Below, in pieces: positions 9,249-17,661 of a stretch of DNA of 64,000 bases; positions within the stretch are counted from its first letter, which is position 1; every line of letters starts with the position of its first letter. A program made the translations under genes and the position numbers. The notes below the pieces were generated by a model. That model saw only the letters and a program-made list of their open reading frames with translations, searched no databases and had not been told where the DNA came from. Source of the DNA: Bradyrhizobium sp. Ghvi (lineage in GTDB: Bacteria > Pseudomonadota > Alphaproteobacteria > Rhizobiales > Xanthobacteraceae); assembly GCF_900115265.1 (NCBI RefSeq), contig NZ_FOVU01000003.1, forward strand, positions 806,001 to 870,000. Reading direction: 5' to 3'.

Positions 9249-10364
9249 TTACGCCGCGTCCACCTTCAACACCCCGCGCCGGATCTGATCTTCCTCGATC
9301 GACTCGAACAGGGCCTTGAAATTGCCCTCGCCGAAACCGTCGTCACCCTTGCGCTGGATGAACTCGAAGAAGATCGGGCCGATCGCGTTGGCCGAGAAGA
9401 TCTGCAGCAGCACCTTGGTCTGGCCGCCGTCGACGACACCTTCGCCGTCGATGAGGATACCGTTCTTCTGCAAGCGGGCGAGGTCCTCGCCGTGCTTGGG
9501 CAGCCGCACGTCGACCTTCTCGAAATAGGTGTCGGGCGGCGATGGCATGAAGGGCAGGCCCGCTTCGCGCAGGCCCTCGATGGTGCGGTAGATGTCGCGG
9601 CAGCCGCAGGCGATGTGCTGGATGCCTTCGCCGCGATAGGTCTTGAGATATTCCTCGATCTGGCCGGACTCGCCGGCGTCCTCGTTGATCGGAATCCGGA
9701 TTTTGCCGTCGGGGCTCGTCAGCGCGCGTGAGAACAGGCCGGAGGCGCGGCCTTCGATGTCGAAGAAGCGGATCTGGCGGAAGTTGAACAGCTTTTCGTA
9801 AAAGCCGGCCCAGACATCCATGCGGCCACGGTGAACGTTGTGGGTGAGGTGGTCGAGATAGAACAGGCCCGCGCCGACCGGCTTGGGATCGCGTGCGCCC
9901 AGCCATTCGAACTCGGCATCATAGGCCGAGCCCTCTGCGCCGTAGCGATCGACCAGATAAAGCAGGCTGCCGCCGATGCCCTTGATCGCAGGCACATCGA
10001 GCGTCTTCTGTGCGGACGACACATCCGCCGGCTCCGCGCCGAGCGCGAGCGCGCGCTCATAGGCCGCCTTGGCATCGACCACGCGGAACGCCATCGATGG
10101 CGCGCACGGACCATGCGCGGCGACGAACTCGTAACCGTGAGTGCCGGGCTCCTCGTTGACGAGATAGTTGATGTCGCCCTGGCGATAGACCGTGATCTTC
10201 TTCGTCTTGTGGCGCGCGACCGGCGCATAGCCCATCAGCTTGAACAGCGCGTGCAGCTCTTGCGGGTTCGGATGCGCATATTCGACGAACTCGAACCCAT
10301 CGGTGCCCATCGGATTCTCGGCGCTCACAGTGGCCGGCGGTGCATCGTGCGGAAACGGACCCAT
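9249..10364 (-). CDS. hpd: 4-hydroxyphenylpyruvate dioxygenase
   Basis: 371 residues, the usual bacterial length. It converts 4-hydroxyphenylpyruvate (from tyrosine) to homogentisate with Fe(II) and O2. The vicinal-oxygen-chelate fold is clear, and the three iron ligands can be placed: His172 in DHLTHNV, His250 in GIQHIAC and Glu334 in FFEFIQRKG. The C-terminal segment GDDGFGEGNFKALFESIE is typical of the family. Among several in-frame starts, the ATG at 10364 is preferred because it follows GGGAGAA by six bases and gives the expected MGPFPHDAPP terminus; an ATG at 10406 would add 14 residues. It is divergent from an Lrp/AsnC regulator and supplies substrate for hmgA and fahA nearby. Confidence 0.96.
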   Translation of the reverse strand: MGPFPHDAPPATVSAENPMGTDGFEFVEYAHPNPQELHALFKLMGYAPVARHKTKKITVYRQGDINYLVNEEPGTHGYEFVAAHGPCAPSMAFRVVDAKAAYERALALGAEPADVSSAQKTLDVPAIKGIGGSLLYLVDRYGAEGSAYDAEFEWLGARDPKPVGAGLFYLDHLTHNVHRGRMDVWAGFYEKLFNFRQIRFFDIEGRASGLFSRALTSPDGKIRIPINEDAGESGQIEEYLKTYRGEGIQHIACGCRDIYRTIEGLREAGLPFMPSPPDTYFEKVDVRLPKHGEDLARLQKNGILIDGEGVVDGGQTKVLLQIFSANAIGPIFFEFIQRKGDDGFGEGNFKALFESIEEDQIRRGVLKVDAA

Positions 10365-10452
10365 TGGCGGTTCTCCCAAATTGCTGCTGGCTGAATTATC
10401 CTTCATGATATCCGCAATGAGCGTGCAAATGAGACGCGATTTCGATATCCTA

Positions 10453-10467
10453 TGCACGATCCGTGCA
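10453..10467. promoter_or_regulatory. Candidate Lrp/AsnC operator between hpd and the regulator gene
   Basis: TGCACG-ATC-CGTGCA is a perfect 6-bp inverted repeat with a 3-nt spacer. A third CGTGCA half-site lies at 10422-10427, and GATATCC occurs just before both places. The position in the short divergent gap suits a regulator controlling hpd and itself. Operator function is inferred. Confidence 0.5.
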
Positions 10468-10486
10468 CGAATTGGATAAACGACGC

Positions 10487-10966
10487 ATGATTCCAGTCGA
10501 CGCCTTCGACCTCAAGATCCTGAGCGCGCTGCAGGACGACGGCCGCCTCACCAACCAGGAACTCGCCGACCTCGCCGGCCTGTCGGCCTCGCAATGCTCG
10601 CGGCGCCGGATGCGGCTGGAGGAGGAGAAGGTGATCGCGGGCTATCATGCCGACCTCTCCAGCGAGGCGCTCGGCTTCGGCGTGATCGCCTTCATCCAGG
10701 TGGGACTTGCGACCCACTCGCCGGACAATTCCAAGCGTTTTCGCGCGCTGGTGAACCGGATCGATGAGATCCAGGAGGCCTATTCGCTTACTGGAGATGC
10801 CGATTACGTGCTCAAGGCCGTGCTGCGCGATCTCAAGGGCCTCTCCAATCTCGTCAACGACATCCTGATGCCGCACCAGAGCGTGGCGCATGTGCGCTCC
10901 TCGATCGTGCTCGATCGGCTCAAGGAAAGCGCGAAGCTGCCGCTGAAGGATTCGAAGGCTGGCTGA
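10487..10966 (+). CDS. Lrp/AsnC-family transcriptional regulator
   Basis: 159 residues. The N-terminal HTH (about residues 5-52) has the family signature DLKILSALQDDGRLTNQELAD and LSASQCSRRRMRLEEEKVI. The C-terminal half is the RAM ligand-binding domain, with GDADYVLKAVLRDL. Regulators of this type commonly sense amino acids. Transcribed divergently from hpd with about 120 bp between the starts, it is the obvious candidate for control of tyrosine breakdown. The ATG at 10487 is preferred because the upstream GTG (10463) lies inside the candidate operator. Confidence 0.9.
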   Translation: MIPVDAFDLKILSALQDDGRLTNQELADLAGLSASQCSRRRMRLEEEKVIAGYHADLSSEALGFGVIAFIQVGLATHSPDNSKRFRALVNRIDEIQEAYSLTGDADYVLKAVLRDLKGLSNLVNDILMPHQSVAHVRSSIVLDRLKESAKLPLKDSKAG

Positions 10967-11040
10967 AATCGAGGGAACTACGCCATTCGCATCCAGCGCG
11001 CGACCTGCGATGATCGCGGCCAGCTTTCGGAGAATTGATC

Positions 11041-11352
11041 ATGGCCCTCCAGCTTCGGCCGAACTGCGAGTATTGCGACCGCGACCTGCCGCCTGATGCA
11101 ACGGATGCGCGGATCTGCTCCTATGAATGCACGTTCTGTGCGGATTGCGTCGAGACCAAACTCTTCAACGTCTGCCCGAACTGCGGCGGCGGCTTCGCCC
11201 CGCGCCCGATTCGCCCCGTTCAGGAATGGCGACCGGGTGTGTGCACGGCGAAGCAGGCGCCGTCAGACAAGCGGGTGCATTTGAAGTACAGCGTCGAGGA
11301 TGTCGCGGCGCATTGCGCGCGGGTGCGCGACGTGCCGCCGGAGAAGCGGTAG
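11041..11352 (+). CDS. DUF1272-like cysteine-rich small protein
   Basis: 103 residues. The N-terminal 55 residues hold several CxxC-type pairs (CEYC, CSYECTFCADC, CPNC), a pattern matching DUF1272 and suggesting a zinc-binding module; the phrase LRPNCEYCDRDLPPD is typical of the family. No function is known. The C-terminal half is less conserved. The start follows CGGAGAA. The stop lies one base from the stop of the convergent fahA. Confidence 0.85.
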   Translation: MALQLRPNCEYCDRDLPPDATDARICSYECTFCADCVETKLFNVCPNCGGGFAPRPIRPVQEWRPGVCTAKQAPSDKRVHLKYSVEDVAAHCARVRDVPPEKR

Positions 11353-11353
11353 G

Positions 11354-12628
11354 CTACTCCGCCGGCAAGATCGTCCCCTCGACCTCGCCAAATCCGACGC
11401 GATAGCCGTTGCCCTGGCACCAGCCGCGCATCACGATGCTGTCGCCGTCTTCCAGGAACGCGCGCTTGACGCCGCCGGGGAGTTCGACCGGCTCGGTGCC
11501 GTTCCAGCTGATCTCGAGCAGGCTGCCGCGCTGGTTCTTCTCCGGGCCGGAGATGGTGCCGCTCCCTAAGAGATCGCCGACATTCATGGCGCAGCCGGAG
11601 GAGGCGTGGTGCATCAGCTGCTGCACCGAGGACCAGTACATGTATTTGAAATTGGTGCGGCTGATGCCGGCGGGTGCATTGGCGCCGGCCGCCCGCAAAG
11701 CAACGTCGAGCGCGATATCGTAGTTCTGGGGCTTCGCCTGCTTGAGGTAATCGAGCGGCACCGGCTCCTGCTCCGGCCCCTTCACGCGGAACGGCTCCAG
11801 CGCTTCGCGCGTCACCACCCACGGGCTGATCGAGGTCGCGAATGCTTTCGCCAGGAACGGGCCGAGCGGCACGTATTCCCATTGCTGGATGTCGCGCGCG
11901 CTCCAGTCATTGAGCAGGACGAAGCCGAAGATCATCTCCTCGGCCTGTCGCTCACTGAGCATGCCGCCCATGGGCGAGGGCTGGCCGATGACGATGCCCA
12001 TCTCCAGCTCGAAATCGAGCCGCTTGCAGGGCGCGAAGCTCGGCACCTCCACATTCGGCGGCTTCAGCTGGCCGCGCGGCCGCTTCACCTTGGTGCCCGA
12101 CACCACGACCGTCGAGGCGCGGCCGTTATAGGCGATCGGCATATGCAGCCAGTTCGGCTGCAGCGCATTGTCCTTGCCGCGGAACATCACGCCGACATTG
12201 GTGGCGTGCTCCTTCGAGGAATAGAAGTCAGTGTAGCCGGAGACCGTGATCGGCAGATGCAGCTTTGCGTCGCGCATCGGCACCAGCGCGCGGGCGCGCA
12301 GTTCTTCGTTGTCGCGCAGCTCCGGATGATCGTGCCACAACAGCTCGCTGATCCGCGCGCGGGTCTTGCTCCAGAGGTTTGGCCCGAGCGCCATGAAGGC
12401 ATTGAGCGAGGGCCCGGCGAACACGCCGAGCGGACCGACGTCGAGCCGCGAATCCTGCTCCAGCTCCCAAAGATCGAGCACGTAATCGCCGATTGCCACA
12501 CCGACGCGCGGCGTCGGATTGCGTGGGGTCGAGAACACGCCGTAGGGCAGGTTCTGGATCGGAAAGTCGGAGGCGGGATCGACGTCGATGAAGGAACGGA
12601 GGCTGGGGTCGTTGGGGTGGATTTTCAC
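11354..12628 (-). CDS. fahA: Fumarylacetoacetase
   Basis: 424 residues, full length for the family. It hydrolyses fumarylacetoacetate to fumarate and acetoacetate, the last step of tyrosine/homogentisate breakdown. An N-terminal SH3-like domain (LPYGVFS, GVAIGDYVLDL) precedes the catalytic FAH domain. Visible metal-site segments are YTDFYSSKEHATN (with the metal Asp), LDFELEMG (two Glu) and LLNDWSARDIQQWEY (metal Asp). The C-terminal MRGWCQGNGYRVGFGE is diagnostic. The start is a GTG at 12628. It lies downstream of hmgA on the same strand but is separated from it by a long palindromic repeat (12649-12802), so cotranscription is plausible but not certain. Confidence 0.95.
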   Translation of the reverse strand: MKIHPNDPSLRSFIDVDPASDFPIQNLPYGVFSTPRNPTPRVGVAIGDYVLDLWELEQDSRLDVGPLGVFAGPSLNAFMALGPNLWSKTRARISELLWHDHPELRDNEELRARALVPMRDAKLHLPITVSGYTDFYSSKEHATNVGVMFRGKDNALQPNWLHMPIAYNGRASTVVVSGTKVKRPRGQLKPPNVEVPSFAPCKRLDFELEMGIVIGQPSPMGGMLSERQAEEMIFGFVLLNDWSARDIQQWEYVPLGPFLAKAFATSISPWVVTREALEPFRVKGPEQEPVPLDYLKQAKPQNYDIALDVALRAAGANAPAGISRTNFKYMYWSSVQQLMHHASSGCAMNVGDLLGSGTISGPEKNQRGSLLEISWNGTEPVELPGGVKRAFLEDGDSIVMRGWCQGNGYRVGFGEVEGTILPAE

Positions 12629-12648
12629 TTTCGGCTCGATTCTTTCTT

Positions 12649-12802
12649 CCTTCTCCCCTTGTGGGAGAAGGTGGCGCGAAGCGCCGGATGAGGGGTTGTC
12701 TCCGCGAACTCCAATGAGAGATTTCCGTGCTGAGAGAACCCCTCACCCGTCTCGCCGCTACGCAGCGAGCCACCCTCTCCCACAAGGGGAGAGGGGAGGA
12801 AA
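12649..12802. repeat. 154-bp intergenic palindrome (CTTCTCCCCTTGTGGGAGAAGG family)
   Basis: The left arm (CCTTCTCCCCTTGTGGGAGA, then GATGAGGGG) and right arm (CCCCTCACCC, then CTCTCCCACAAGGGGAGAGG) are near-perfect inverted copies, each with its own internal hairpin. This is a RIME-like element of the type widespread in rhizobial intergenic DNA, placed between hmgA and fahA. Confidence 0.85.
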
Positions 12803-12803
12803 G

Positions 12804-14150
12804 CTACGGTTTGTTCGGATCGAACAGCTTCTCCAGGCCCTTCCAGCAATCCGCGTAATCGTCCTGCAGCGTCGACGACTTCGCGGCATGGGCGGTGACG
12901 CGCTGCGGATAGCGCGTCTCGAACATGAAGGCCATGGTGCCGGTGAGCTTCACCGGCTTCAGCTCGCCATTGCTGGCGTGCTCGAAGGCGTCGCGGTCGG
13001 GGCCGTGCGGGAGCATGCAATTATGCAAGGAAATGCCACCCGGAACGAAGCCCTGCGGCTTGGCGTCGTAGACGCCGTAGATCAGGCCCATGAACTCGCT
13101 CATGATGTTCATGTGATACCAGGGCGGGCGGAAGGTGTTGTCAGCCACCATCCACCGCTCGGGAAAGATCACGAAGTCGATATTCGCGGTGCCCGCCGTC
13201 TCCGACGGCGAAGTCAGCACGGTGAAGATCGAGGGATCGGGATGGTCGAATCCGATCGCACCGACCGGCGAGAAGGTACGCAGATCGTATTTATAGGGCG
13301 CGTAATTGCCGTGCCAGGCGACGACATCGATCGGCGAATGCGGAAGCGTCGTCTTGAACAGCGAGCCGCCCCATTTCACGAACAGCTCGGTCGGCGTGTC
13401 CTTGTCCTCGTAGTTCGCGACCGGCGTGAGGAAGTCGCGCGCGTTGGCGAGACAGTTGGCGCCGATCGGCCCACGCTCGGGCAGCGTGAAGGCACCGCCA
13501 TAGTTTTCGCAGAGATAGCCGCGCGCCGGGCCATTTGGAATCTCGACGCGGAATTTGACGCCGCGCGGGATCACCACGATCTCGCCGGGCTCGGCATCGA
13601 TGCGGCCGAACTCGGTGACGAGGCGCAAGTCACCCCGCTGAAGCACGAACATCAGCTCGCCGTCGGCATTGTAGAAGTGCTGGTCTACCATCGATTTCGT
13701 GATGAGGTAGACATGCGCGGCCATGCCGGCCTGCGTATTCACATCTCCCGCCGTCGTCATGGTCTGCACGCCCTGGACGAAGGTGACCTCCTCCTTCGGC
13801 AGCGGCGTCGGATCCCAGCGCAGCTGCGCGATCGGCAGATCATATTCGTGGCACGGCGCCGAGCGCCACAGGCCGGCATCGACTTTCTCGAAGCGGCCGG
13901 AATGCTTCACGGAGGGACGGATGCGATAGAGCCATGAGCGTTCATTGGCGCCGCGCGGCGCCGTGAAGGGGGAGCCCGAGAGCTGCTCGGCATAGAGCCC
14001 GTAGGCGCAGCGCTGCGGCGAGTTGCGTCCGATCGGCAACGCACCAGGCAGCGCCTCGGTCTCGAAGCTGTTGCCGAAGCCGGACATGTAGCCCGGCGTC
14101 ACCTGCGCCGAGCTGCGGATGATCTGGTCAGGCGAGGTATTGATATTCAT
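12804..14150 (-). CDS. hmgA: Homogentisate 1,2-dioxygenase
   Basis: 448 residues. It opens the ring of homogentisate to maleylacetoacetate using Fe(II) and O2. Family landmarks are [19 protein letters not shown] at the N-terminus, [33 protein letters not shown] and [19 protein letters not shown]; the last two contain the iron-binding His and Glu residues. The ATG at 14150 follows AAGGAGGAGGATAG, a ribosome site that overlaps the stop codon of the preceding metallo-beta-lactamase gene, so the two are probably translationally coupled. It is the fourth gene of an apparent operon starting at the flavin monooxygenase. Confidence 0.97.
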   Translation of the reverse strand: MNINTSPDQIIRSSAQVTPGYMSGFGNSFETEALPGALPIGRNSPQRCAYGLYAEQLSGSPFTAPRGANERSWLYRIRPSVKHSGRFEKVDAGLWRSAPCHEYDLPIAQLRWDPTPLPKEEVTFVQGVQTMTTAGDVNTQAGMAAHVYLITKSMVDQHFYNADGELMFVLQRGDLRLVTEFGRIDAEPGEIVVIPRGVKFRVEIPNGPARGYLCENYGGAFTLPERGPIGANCLANARDFLTPVANYEDKDTPTELFVKWGGSLFKTTLPHSPIDVVAWHGNYAPYKYDLRTFSPVGAIGFDHPDPSIFTVLTSPSETAGTANIDFVIFPERWMVADNTFRPPWYHMNIMSEFMGLIYGVYDAKPQGFVPGGISLHNCMLPHGPDRDAFEHASNGELKPVKLTGTMAFMFETRYPQRVTAHAAKSSTLQDDYADCWKGLEKLFDPNKP

Positions 14151-14152
14151 GA

Positions 14153-15109
14153 CTATCCTCCTCCTTGCAGGGCAGCCCACATTTCCTGGTCGCGCTTGTC
14201 GGTCCAGATCACGGGGTCGTCGATCCCCGACGCCTCGTCATAGGCGCGCGACACGTTGAATGGCAGGCAGTGCTCGTAGATGGCGAAGCTGGAAAATTTC
14301 GGATCCATGACCTCGCGCGTCGCCGCCATCGATTCCTTGAGCGTGCGCCCCTTCGCGACCGAGATTTCGGCGGCGCCATAGAGCGAGTTGACGAAATCGC
14401 GCGTCATCGCGATGGCTTCGCGCACGGTGGCCGTGCCCTTCAGGGCATCGCCACGGCCCGGCGCGATCGCCTTGGGATTGAAGCTGCGGATCTCGTTCAG
14501 CGTCATCGGCCATTCGCGCAGATGCGCATCGCCGCAATAGCAGGCCGAGTGGTATTCGATGAGGTCGCCGGAGAACATGACTTCCGCATCCGGCACCCAG
14601 GCGACGATGTCGCCCGAAGTGTGACCTGCACCAAGCTGCATCAAGCGCACCTCGCGCTTGCCGAGATAGATCGACATCTCGCCTTCGAAGGTCAGCGTCG
14701 GCCAGGTCAGGCCGGGAATGCTCTGCGCGTCCTGGAACAGGCGCGGAAAACGGCCGTACTCCGAATCCCAATCCTGCTTGCCGCGCTCCTCGATCAGACG
14801 ATAGGTCTCCTGCGAGGCGACGATGCCTTGCGCCTTGTAGGCGGAGGCCCCGAGCACGCGCACCGCGTGATAGTGCGACAGCACGACATATTTGATCGGC
14901 TTGTCCGTGACTTTGCGCACGCGCTCGATCACCTTGTTCGCCATGGCCGGCGTCGCCTGGGCATCGAACACGAGACAGCCGTCGTCGCCGACGATCACGG
15001 CCGTGTTCGGATCGCCCTCGGCGGTGAAAGCATAGAGATCGGTGCCGATCTCGGAGAAGGTGATCTTCTTTTCGGCGAGATCGCCGGTGGATGCGAAGTT
15101 CTTCGCCAT
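14153..15109 (-). CDS. Metallo-beta-lactamase-fold protein with degenerate HxHxDH motif
   Basis: 318 residues. The fold is recognisable from [44 protein letters not shown] and [19 protein letters not shown]. The canonical HxHxDH metal motif reads HYHAVR, so the Asp and third His of site 2 are missing; the later His and Asp ligands are kept. It may bind one metal or use another chemistry. It lies 2 bp upstream of hmgA in the homogentisate operon, so a role in aromatic catabolism is likely, perhaps hydrolysis of a thioester or lactone intermediate; this is inference. The start at 15109 follows AAGGAAAG. Confidence 0.85.
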   Translation of the reverse strand: MAKNFASTGDLAEKKITFSEIGTDLYAFTAEGDPNTAVIVGDDGCLVFDAQATPAMANKVIERVRKVTDKPIKYVVLSHYHAVRVLGASAYKAQGIVASQETYRLIEERGKQDWDSEYGRFPRLFQDAQSIPGLTWPTLTFEGEMSIYLGKREVRLMQLGAGHTSGDIVAWVPDAEVMFSGDLIEYHSACYCGDAHLREWPMTLNEIRSFNPKAIAPGRGDALKGTATVREAIAMTRDFVNSLYGAAEISVAKGRTLKESMAATREVMDPKFSSFAIYEHCLPFNVSRAYDEASGIDDPVIWTDKRDQEMWAALQGGG

Positions 15110-15129
15110 CAGTTTCTTTCCTTGCACGT

Positions 15130-15363
15130 CTATTGTTGTTGCTGTTGCTGTTGCTGTTGCTGCTGGCCGTCGATCATGCGCCGCTTCGCCAGGGCGATCG
15201 CCTGGCGCAGCACATCGATATCGCCGATATGATTGGCGAGGATCAGGACCAGCGCCGCGTCGAAATCCGCGCTCTGCTCATCGGTGAGGCCGCGATGCGC
15301 TTCGACGATGGCGCGAAAAGCGTCATCGGGTCGAGCAAAGTTGGAGCTGGTGGACAGCGGCAT
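15130..15363 (-). CDS. DUF2783-like small protein with C-terminal polyglutamine tail
   Basis: 77 residues. The core (SNFARPDDAFRAIVEAHRGL, LTDEQSADFDAALVLILANH, GDIDVLRQAIALAK) matches DUF2783, a small helical family often encoded next to aromatic flavin monooxygenases. The last 11 residues are all Gln, encoded by an alternating CAA/CAG run that probably changes length by slippage. Function is unknown; a partner or stabiliser of the neighbouring monooxygenase is a guess from context. The start follows TGAGGT, 8 bp after the monooxygenase stop. Confidence 0.85.
   Translation of the reverse strand: MPLSTSSNFARPDDAFRAIVEAHRGLTDEQSADFDAALVLILANHIGDIDVLRQAIALAKRRMIDGQQQQQQQQQQQ
15133..15165 (-). 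repeat. (CAR)11 trinucleotide microsatellite
   Basis: Eleven consecutive TTG/CTG triplets on the plus strand read as CAA/CAG on the coding strand, directly before the stop codon of the DUF2783-like gene. They encode its polyglutamine tail. Confidence 0.9.
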
Positions 15364-15371
15364 CAGGGACC

Positions 15372-17000
15372 TCAGTTCAAACCTTCCGCGCGCGCAAGGG
15401 CCGCCGCAATCGCAGCCGCGGTCGGGTGGCGGAAGCGCGCTGCGACATAGCCATCGGGCCTGAGCAGATAGGCAGAGCCCGGCTCGGCATCGTAGCGCTT
15501 GGCGGCGAGTCCTTGCGGATCGGCGAGCTCGCCCTCGCCGCCGATCCTGATATCCTTCACGCCATCGGGCGCATCAACCGCTGCGCCATTGTTGAACGAC
15601 AGCAAGGTAAAGTCCGTTCCACCCCTGCGAAATAGATCCGTCAGATAGGCCTGCTCGCCCGCGCGCGTGGCAACGGGCGCGTCCAACATGGAACAGCCGG
15701 GCGATGGCCCGCCATGCCATGCATCCGCATCGCGCGACGACAGCGGCGAGTCATAGCTGCACGGCACCGAAAGCCGACCACCATTGACCATGCGCTTGCC
15801 GAACTCGGTCTCCTTGGCGAGCGACAGCACCGCCTTGCGCAGCCGCGCCTCCTGATGCGAGTTCGGCGCCATGAAATCAGTCGAGCGGGTGGATTCGCGG
15901 ATATTCTCGTCGGCCGCCATGCTGCGTTCGACATGGTAGCTCTCGAGCAGGCTTGCGGGCGAGGCGCCCCGCAGCACGCGATCGAGCTTCCAGGACAGAT
16001 TTTCGGCGTCCTCCAGGCCCGAATTGGCGCCGCGCGCACCGAACGGCGAGACCTGATGGGCGGAATCGCCGGCAAAGATCACGCGTCCGTGGATGAAGCG
16101 GTCCATCCGGCGGCACTGGAACTTGTAGAGCGAGATCCACTCGAACTCGAACTTGTCGTGGCCGAGCATGCGCGCGATCCGCGGCCGCACATTCTCCGGC
16201 TTCTTCTCGACTGTGGGATCGGCATAGCGGTTGAGCTGGAGGTCGATGCGCCAGACGTCATCAGGCTGCCTGTGCAACAGCGCCGAGCGTCCTGCATGGA
16301 ACGGCGGATCGAACCAGAACCAGCGCTCGGTCGGGAATTCCGCCGTCATCTTGACGTCGGCGATCAGGAATTGGTCCTCGAACACCTGCCCCGCAAACTC
16401 GGCGCCGACCATCTGCCGCAGCGAGGAGCGCGCGCCGTCGCAGGCGACGATATATTGCGCCTGCAGGCGATAGGCGCCCTCGGGCGTTTCGATCGTCAGC
16501 AGGGCCGAATCGTTGCGCTGTTCGAGTGCCGTCACCTTGTTGCGCCAGCGCAGGTCGATCGCAGGCAGATCCTGGATGCGATCGACCAGATAGGCCTCAG
16601 CGTAATATTGCTGCAGGTTGATGAAGGCCGGGCGCTTGTGGCCATCCTCGGGCAGCAGATTGAACTGATAGAGCTGCTGTTCGCCGTGAAAGATGCGACC
16701 GACGCTCCACACCACGCCCTTGTCGACCATGCGATCGGCGACGCCAAGCCGGTCCCAATATTCCAGCGAACGCTTGGAGAAACAGATCGCGCGCGAGCCC
16801 TCGCCGATGCGGTCGGCGTCATCCAGCAATACGACGCGCTGGCCGCGCTGGGCGAGATCGATCGCCAGCGACAACCCGACCGGACCGGCACCAACGATCA
16901 CGACCGGATGCTCGGCCGGACTTTGGCCGGGGCGATCCTGGTCGGGATGGCGGCGATAGCCGAACTGGATTTTGGCCTGCTGCGTATTGGCGGGAGCCAT
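15372..17000 (-). CDS. FAD-dependent aromatic monooxygenase (MhpA/PheA-like, group A)
   Basis: 542 residues. The Rossmann FAD motif GAGPVGLSLAIDLA lies near residue 37, VACDGARSSLRQ is the middle motif, and GDSAHQVSPFGARGANSG is the FAD-ribityl motif: a group A NAD(P)H-dependent aromatic hydroxylase. Closest recognisable relatives are 3-(3-hydroxyphenyl)propionate hydroxylases, but the setting, first gene of an operon with hmgA, suggests it makes or feeds homogentisate, for example by hydroxylating a hydroxyphenylacetate. Substrate is inferred from context only. Its promoter is shared with a divergent MarR regulator, and a candidate operator lies at 17043-17062. The start follows GAGGT. Confidence 0.88.
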   Translation of the reverse strand: MAPANTQQAKIQFGYRRHPDQDRPGQSPAEHPVVIVGAGPVGLSLAIDLAQRGQRVVLLDDADRIGEGSRAICFSKRSLEYWDRLGVADRMVDKGVVWSVGRIFHGEQQLYQFNLLPEDGHKRPAFINLQQYYAEAYLVDRIQDLPAIDLRWRNKVTALEQRNDSALLTIETPEGAYRLQAQYIVACDGARSSLRQMVGAEFAGQVFEDQFLIADVKMTAEFPTERWFWFDPPFHAGRSALLHRQPDDVWRIDLQLNRYADPTVEKKPENVRPRIARMLGHDKFEFEWISLYKFQCRRMDRFIHGRVIFAGDSAHQVSPFGARGANSGLEDAENLSWKLDRVLRGASPASLLESYHVERSMAADENIRESTRSTDFMAPNSHQEARLRKAVLSLAKETEFGKRMVNGGRLSVPCSYDSPLSSRDADAWHGGPSPGCSMLDAPVATRAGEQAYLTDLFRRGGTDFTLLSFNNGAAVDAPDGVKDIRIGGEGELADPQGLAAKRYDAEPGSAYLLRPDGYVAARFRHPTAAAIAAALARAEGLN

Positions 17001-17042
17001 ACACTAACCTCGGCTCTGGTCAGGAAGGGAAGGATCTGCTAG

Positions 17043-17062
17043 ATAGTCTCACGTGCAACTAT
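17043..17062. promoter_or_regulatory. Candidate MarR operator (20-bp palindrome)
   Basis: ATAGT and ACTAT arms flank a central CACGTG; the two 10-bp halves agree at 8 of 10 positions. It lies midway between the divergent monooxygenase (start 17000) and MarR (start 17111) genes, where a MarR dimer would be expected to act on both. Confidence 0.65.
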
Positions 17063-17110
17063 TTTGGACCGGAGCCGGCCGGCCGTCAACTGGAATTCGG
17101 AGCACTCTTC

Positions 17111-17650
17111 TTGGCGAGGACGACAGACACTGCGCTGAAGACACGCGAGGCCGACCCGCCATCGCCGAAGACAAAGTCGCGGCTCGATCTGTTCAAGTTC
17201 GTGCCGTTCCGCCTCAATCGGCTCGCAGCCGAATTCAGTTCCGCGCTCGCGGTCGAATATCAGGAGCGTCACGGCCTCGACATTCCGGCCTGGCGCGTGA
17301 TCGCCACGCTCGGCTTTCGCAACGATGCCTGCAGCGCACAGTTCATCGCGCAGTGCACCCGCACCCACAAATCTACCATCAGCCGCGCCGTGACCGCGCT
17401 GCTGCATGACGGCCTGATCGAGCGCGTCGAAAACGAAGCCGACCGCCGCGAGTTCCGCCTGCAAATGACGACGAAGGGCCGTGCGCTCTACGAAGAACTC
17501 TTCCCGCAATTGCTGCGGCGGGAAGACGAGATTCTCGCCTGCCTCTCCGCGCAGGAACGCAAGCAGCTCTCGGCACTGCTTGGCAAGATCGAAGAGAGCC
17601 TTGACCTGATCCAGACCAGCGAAGAGGCGGATGCGAAGCAGGCGTATTAA
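17111..17650 (+). CDS. MarR-family transcriptional regulator
   Basis: 179 residues with a winged HTH: CSAQFIAQCTRTHKSTISRAVTALLHDGLIERVENEADRREFRLQMTTKGR region (about residues 75-125) contains the recognition helix and the wing with the conserved DRRxxxL pattern. Flanking helices form the dimer interface. It is divergent from the flavin monooxygenase operon, so it probably represses that operon and itself until an aromatic ligand binds. No ATG is available near the 5' end; the TTG at 17111 has a CGGAG site eight bases upstream. A 20-bp palindrome in the gap is the likely binding site. Confidence 0.9.
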   Translation: MARTTDTALKTREADPPSPKTKSRLDLFKFVPFRLNRLAAEFSSALAVEYQERHGLDIPAWRVIATLGFRNDACSAQFIAQCTRTHKSTISRAVTALLHDGLIERVENEADRREFRLQMTTKGRALYEELFPQLLRREDEILACLSAQERKQLSALLGKIEESLDLIQTSEEADAKQAY

Positions 17651-17661
17651 AGCGTGCACGC

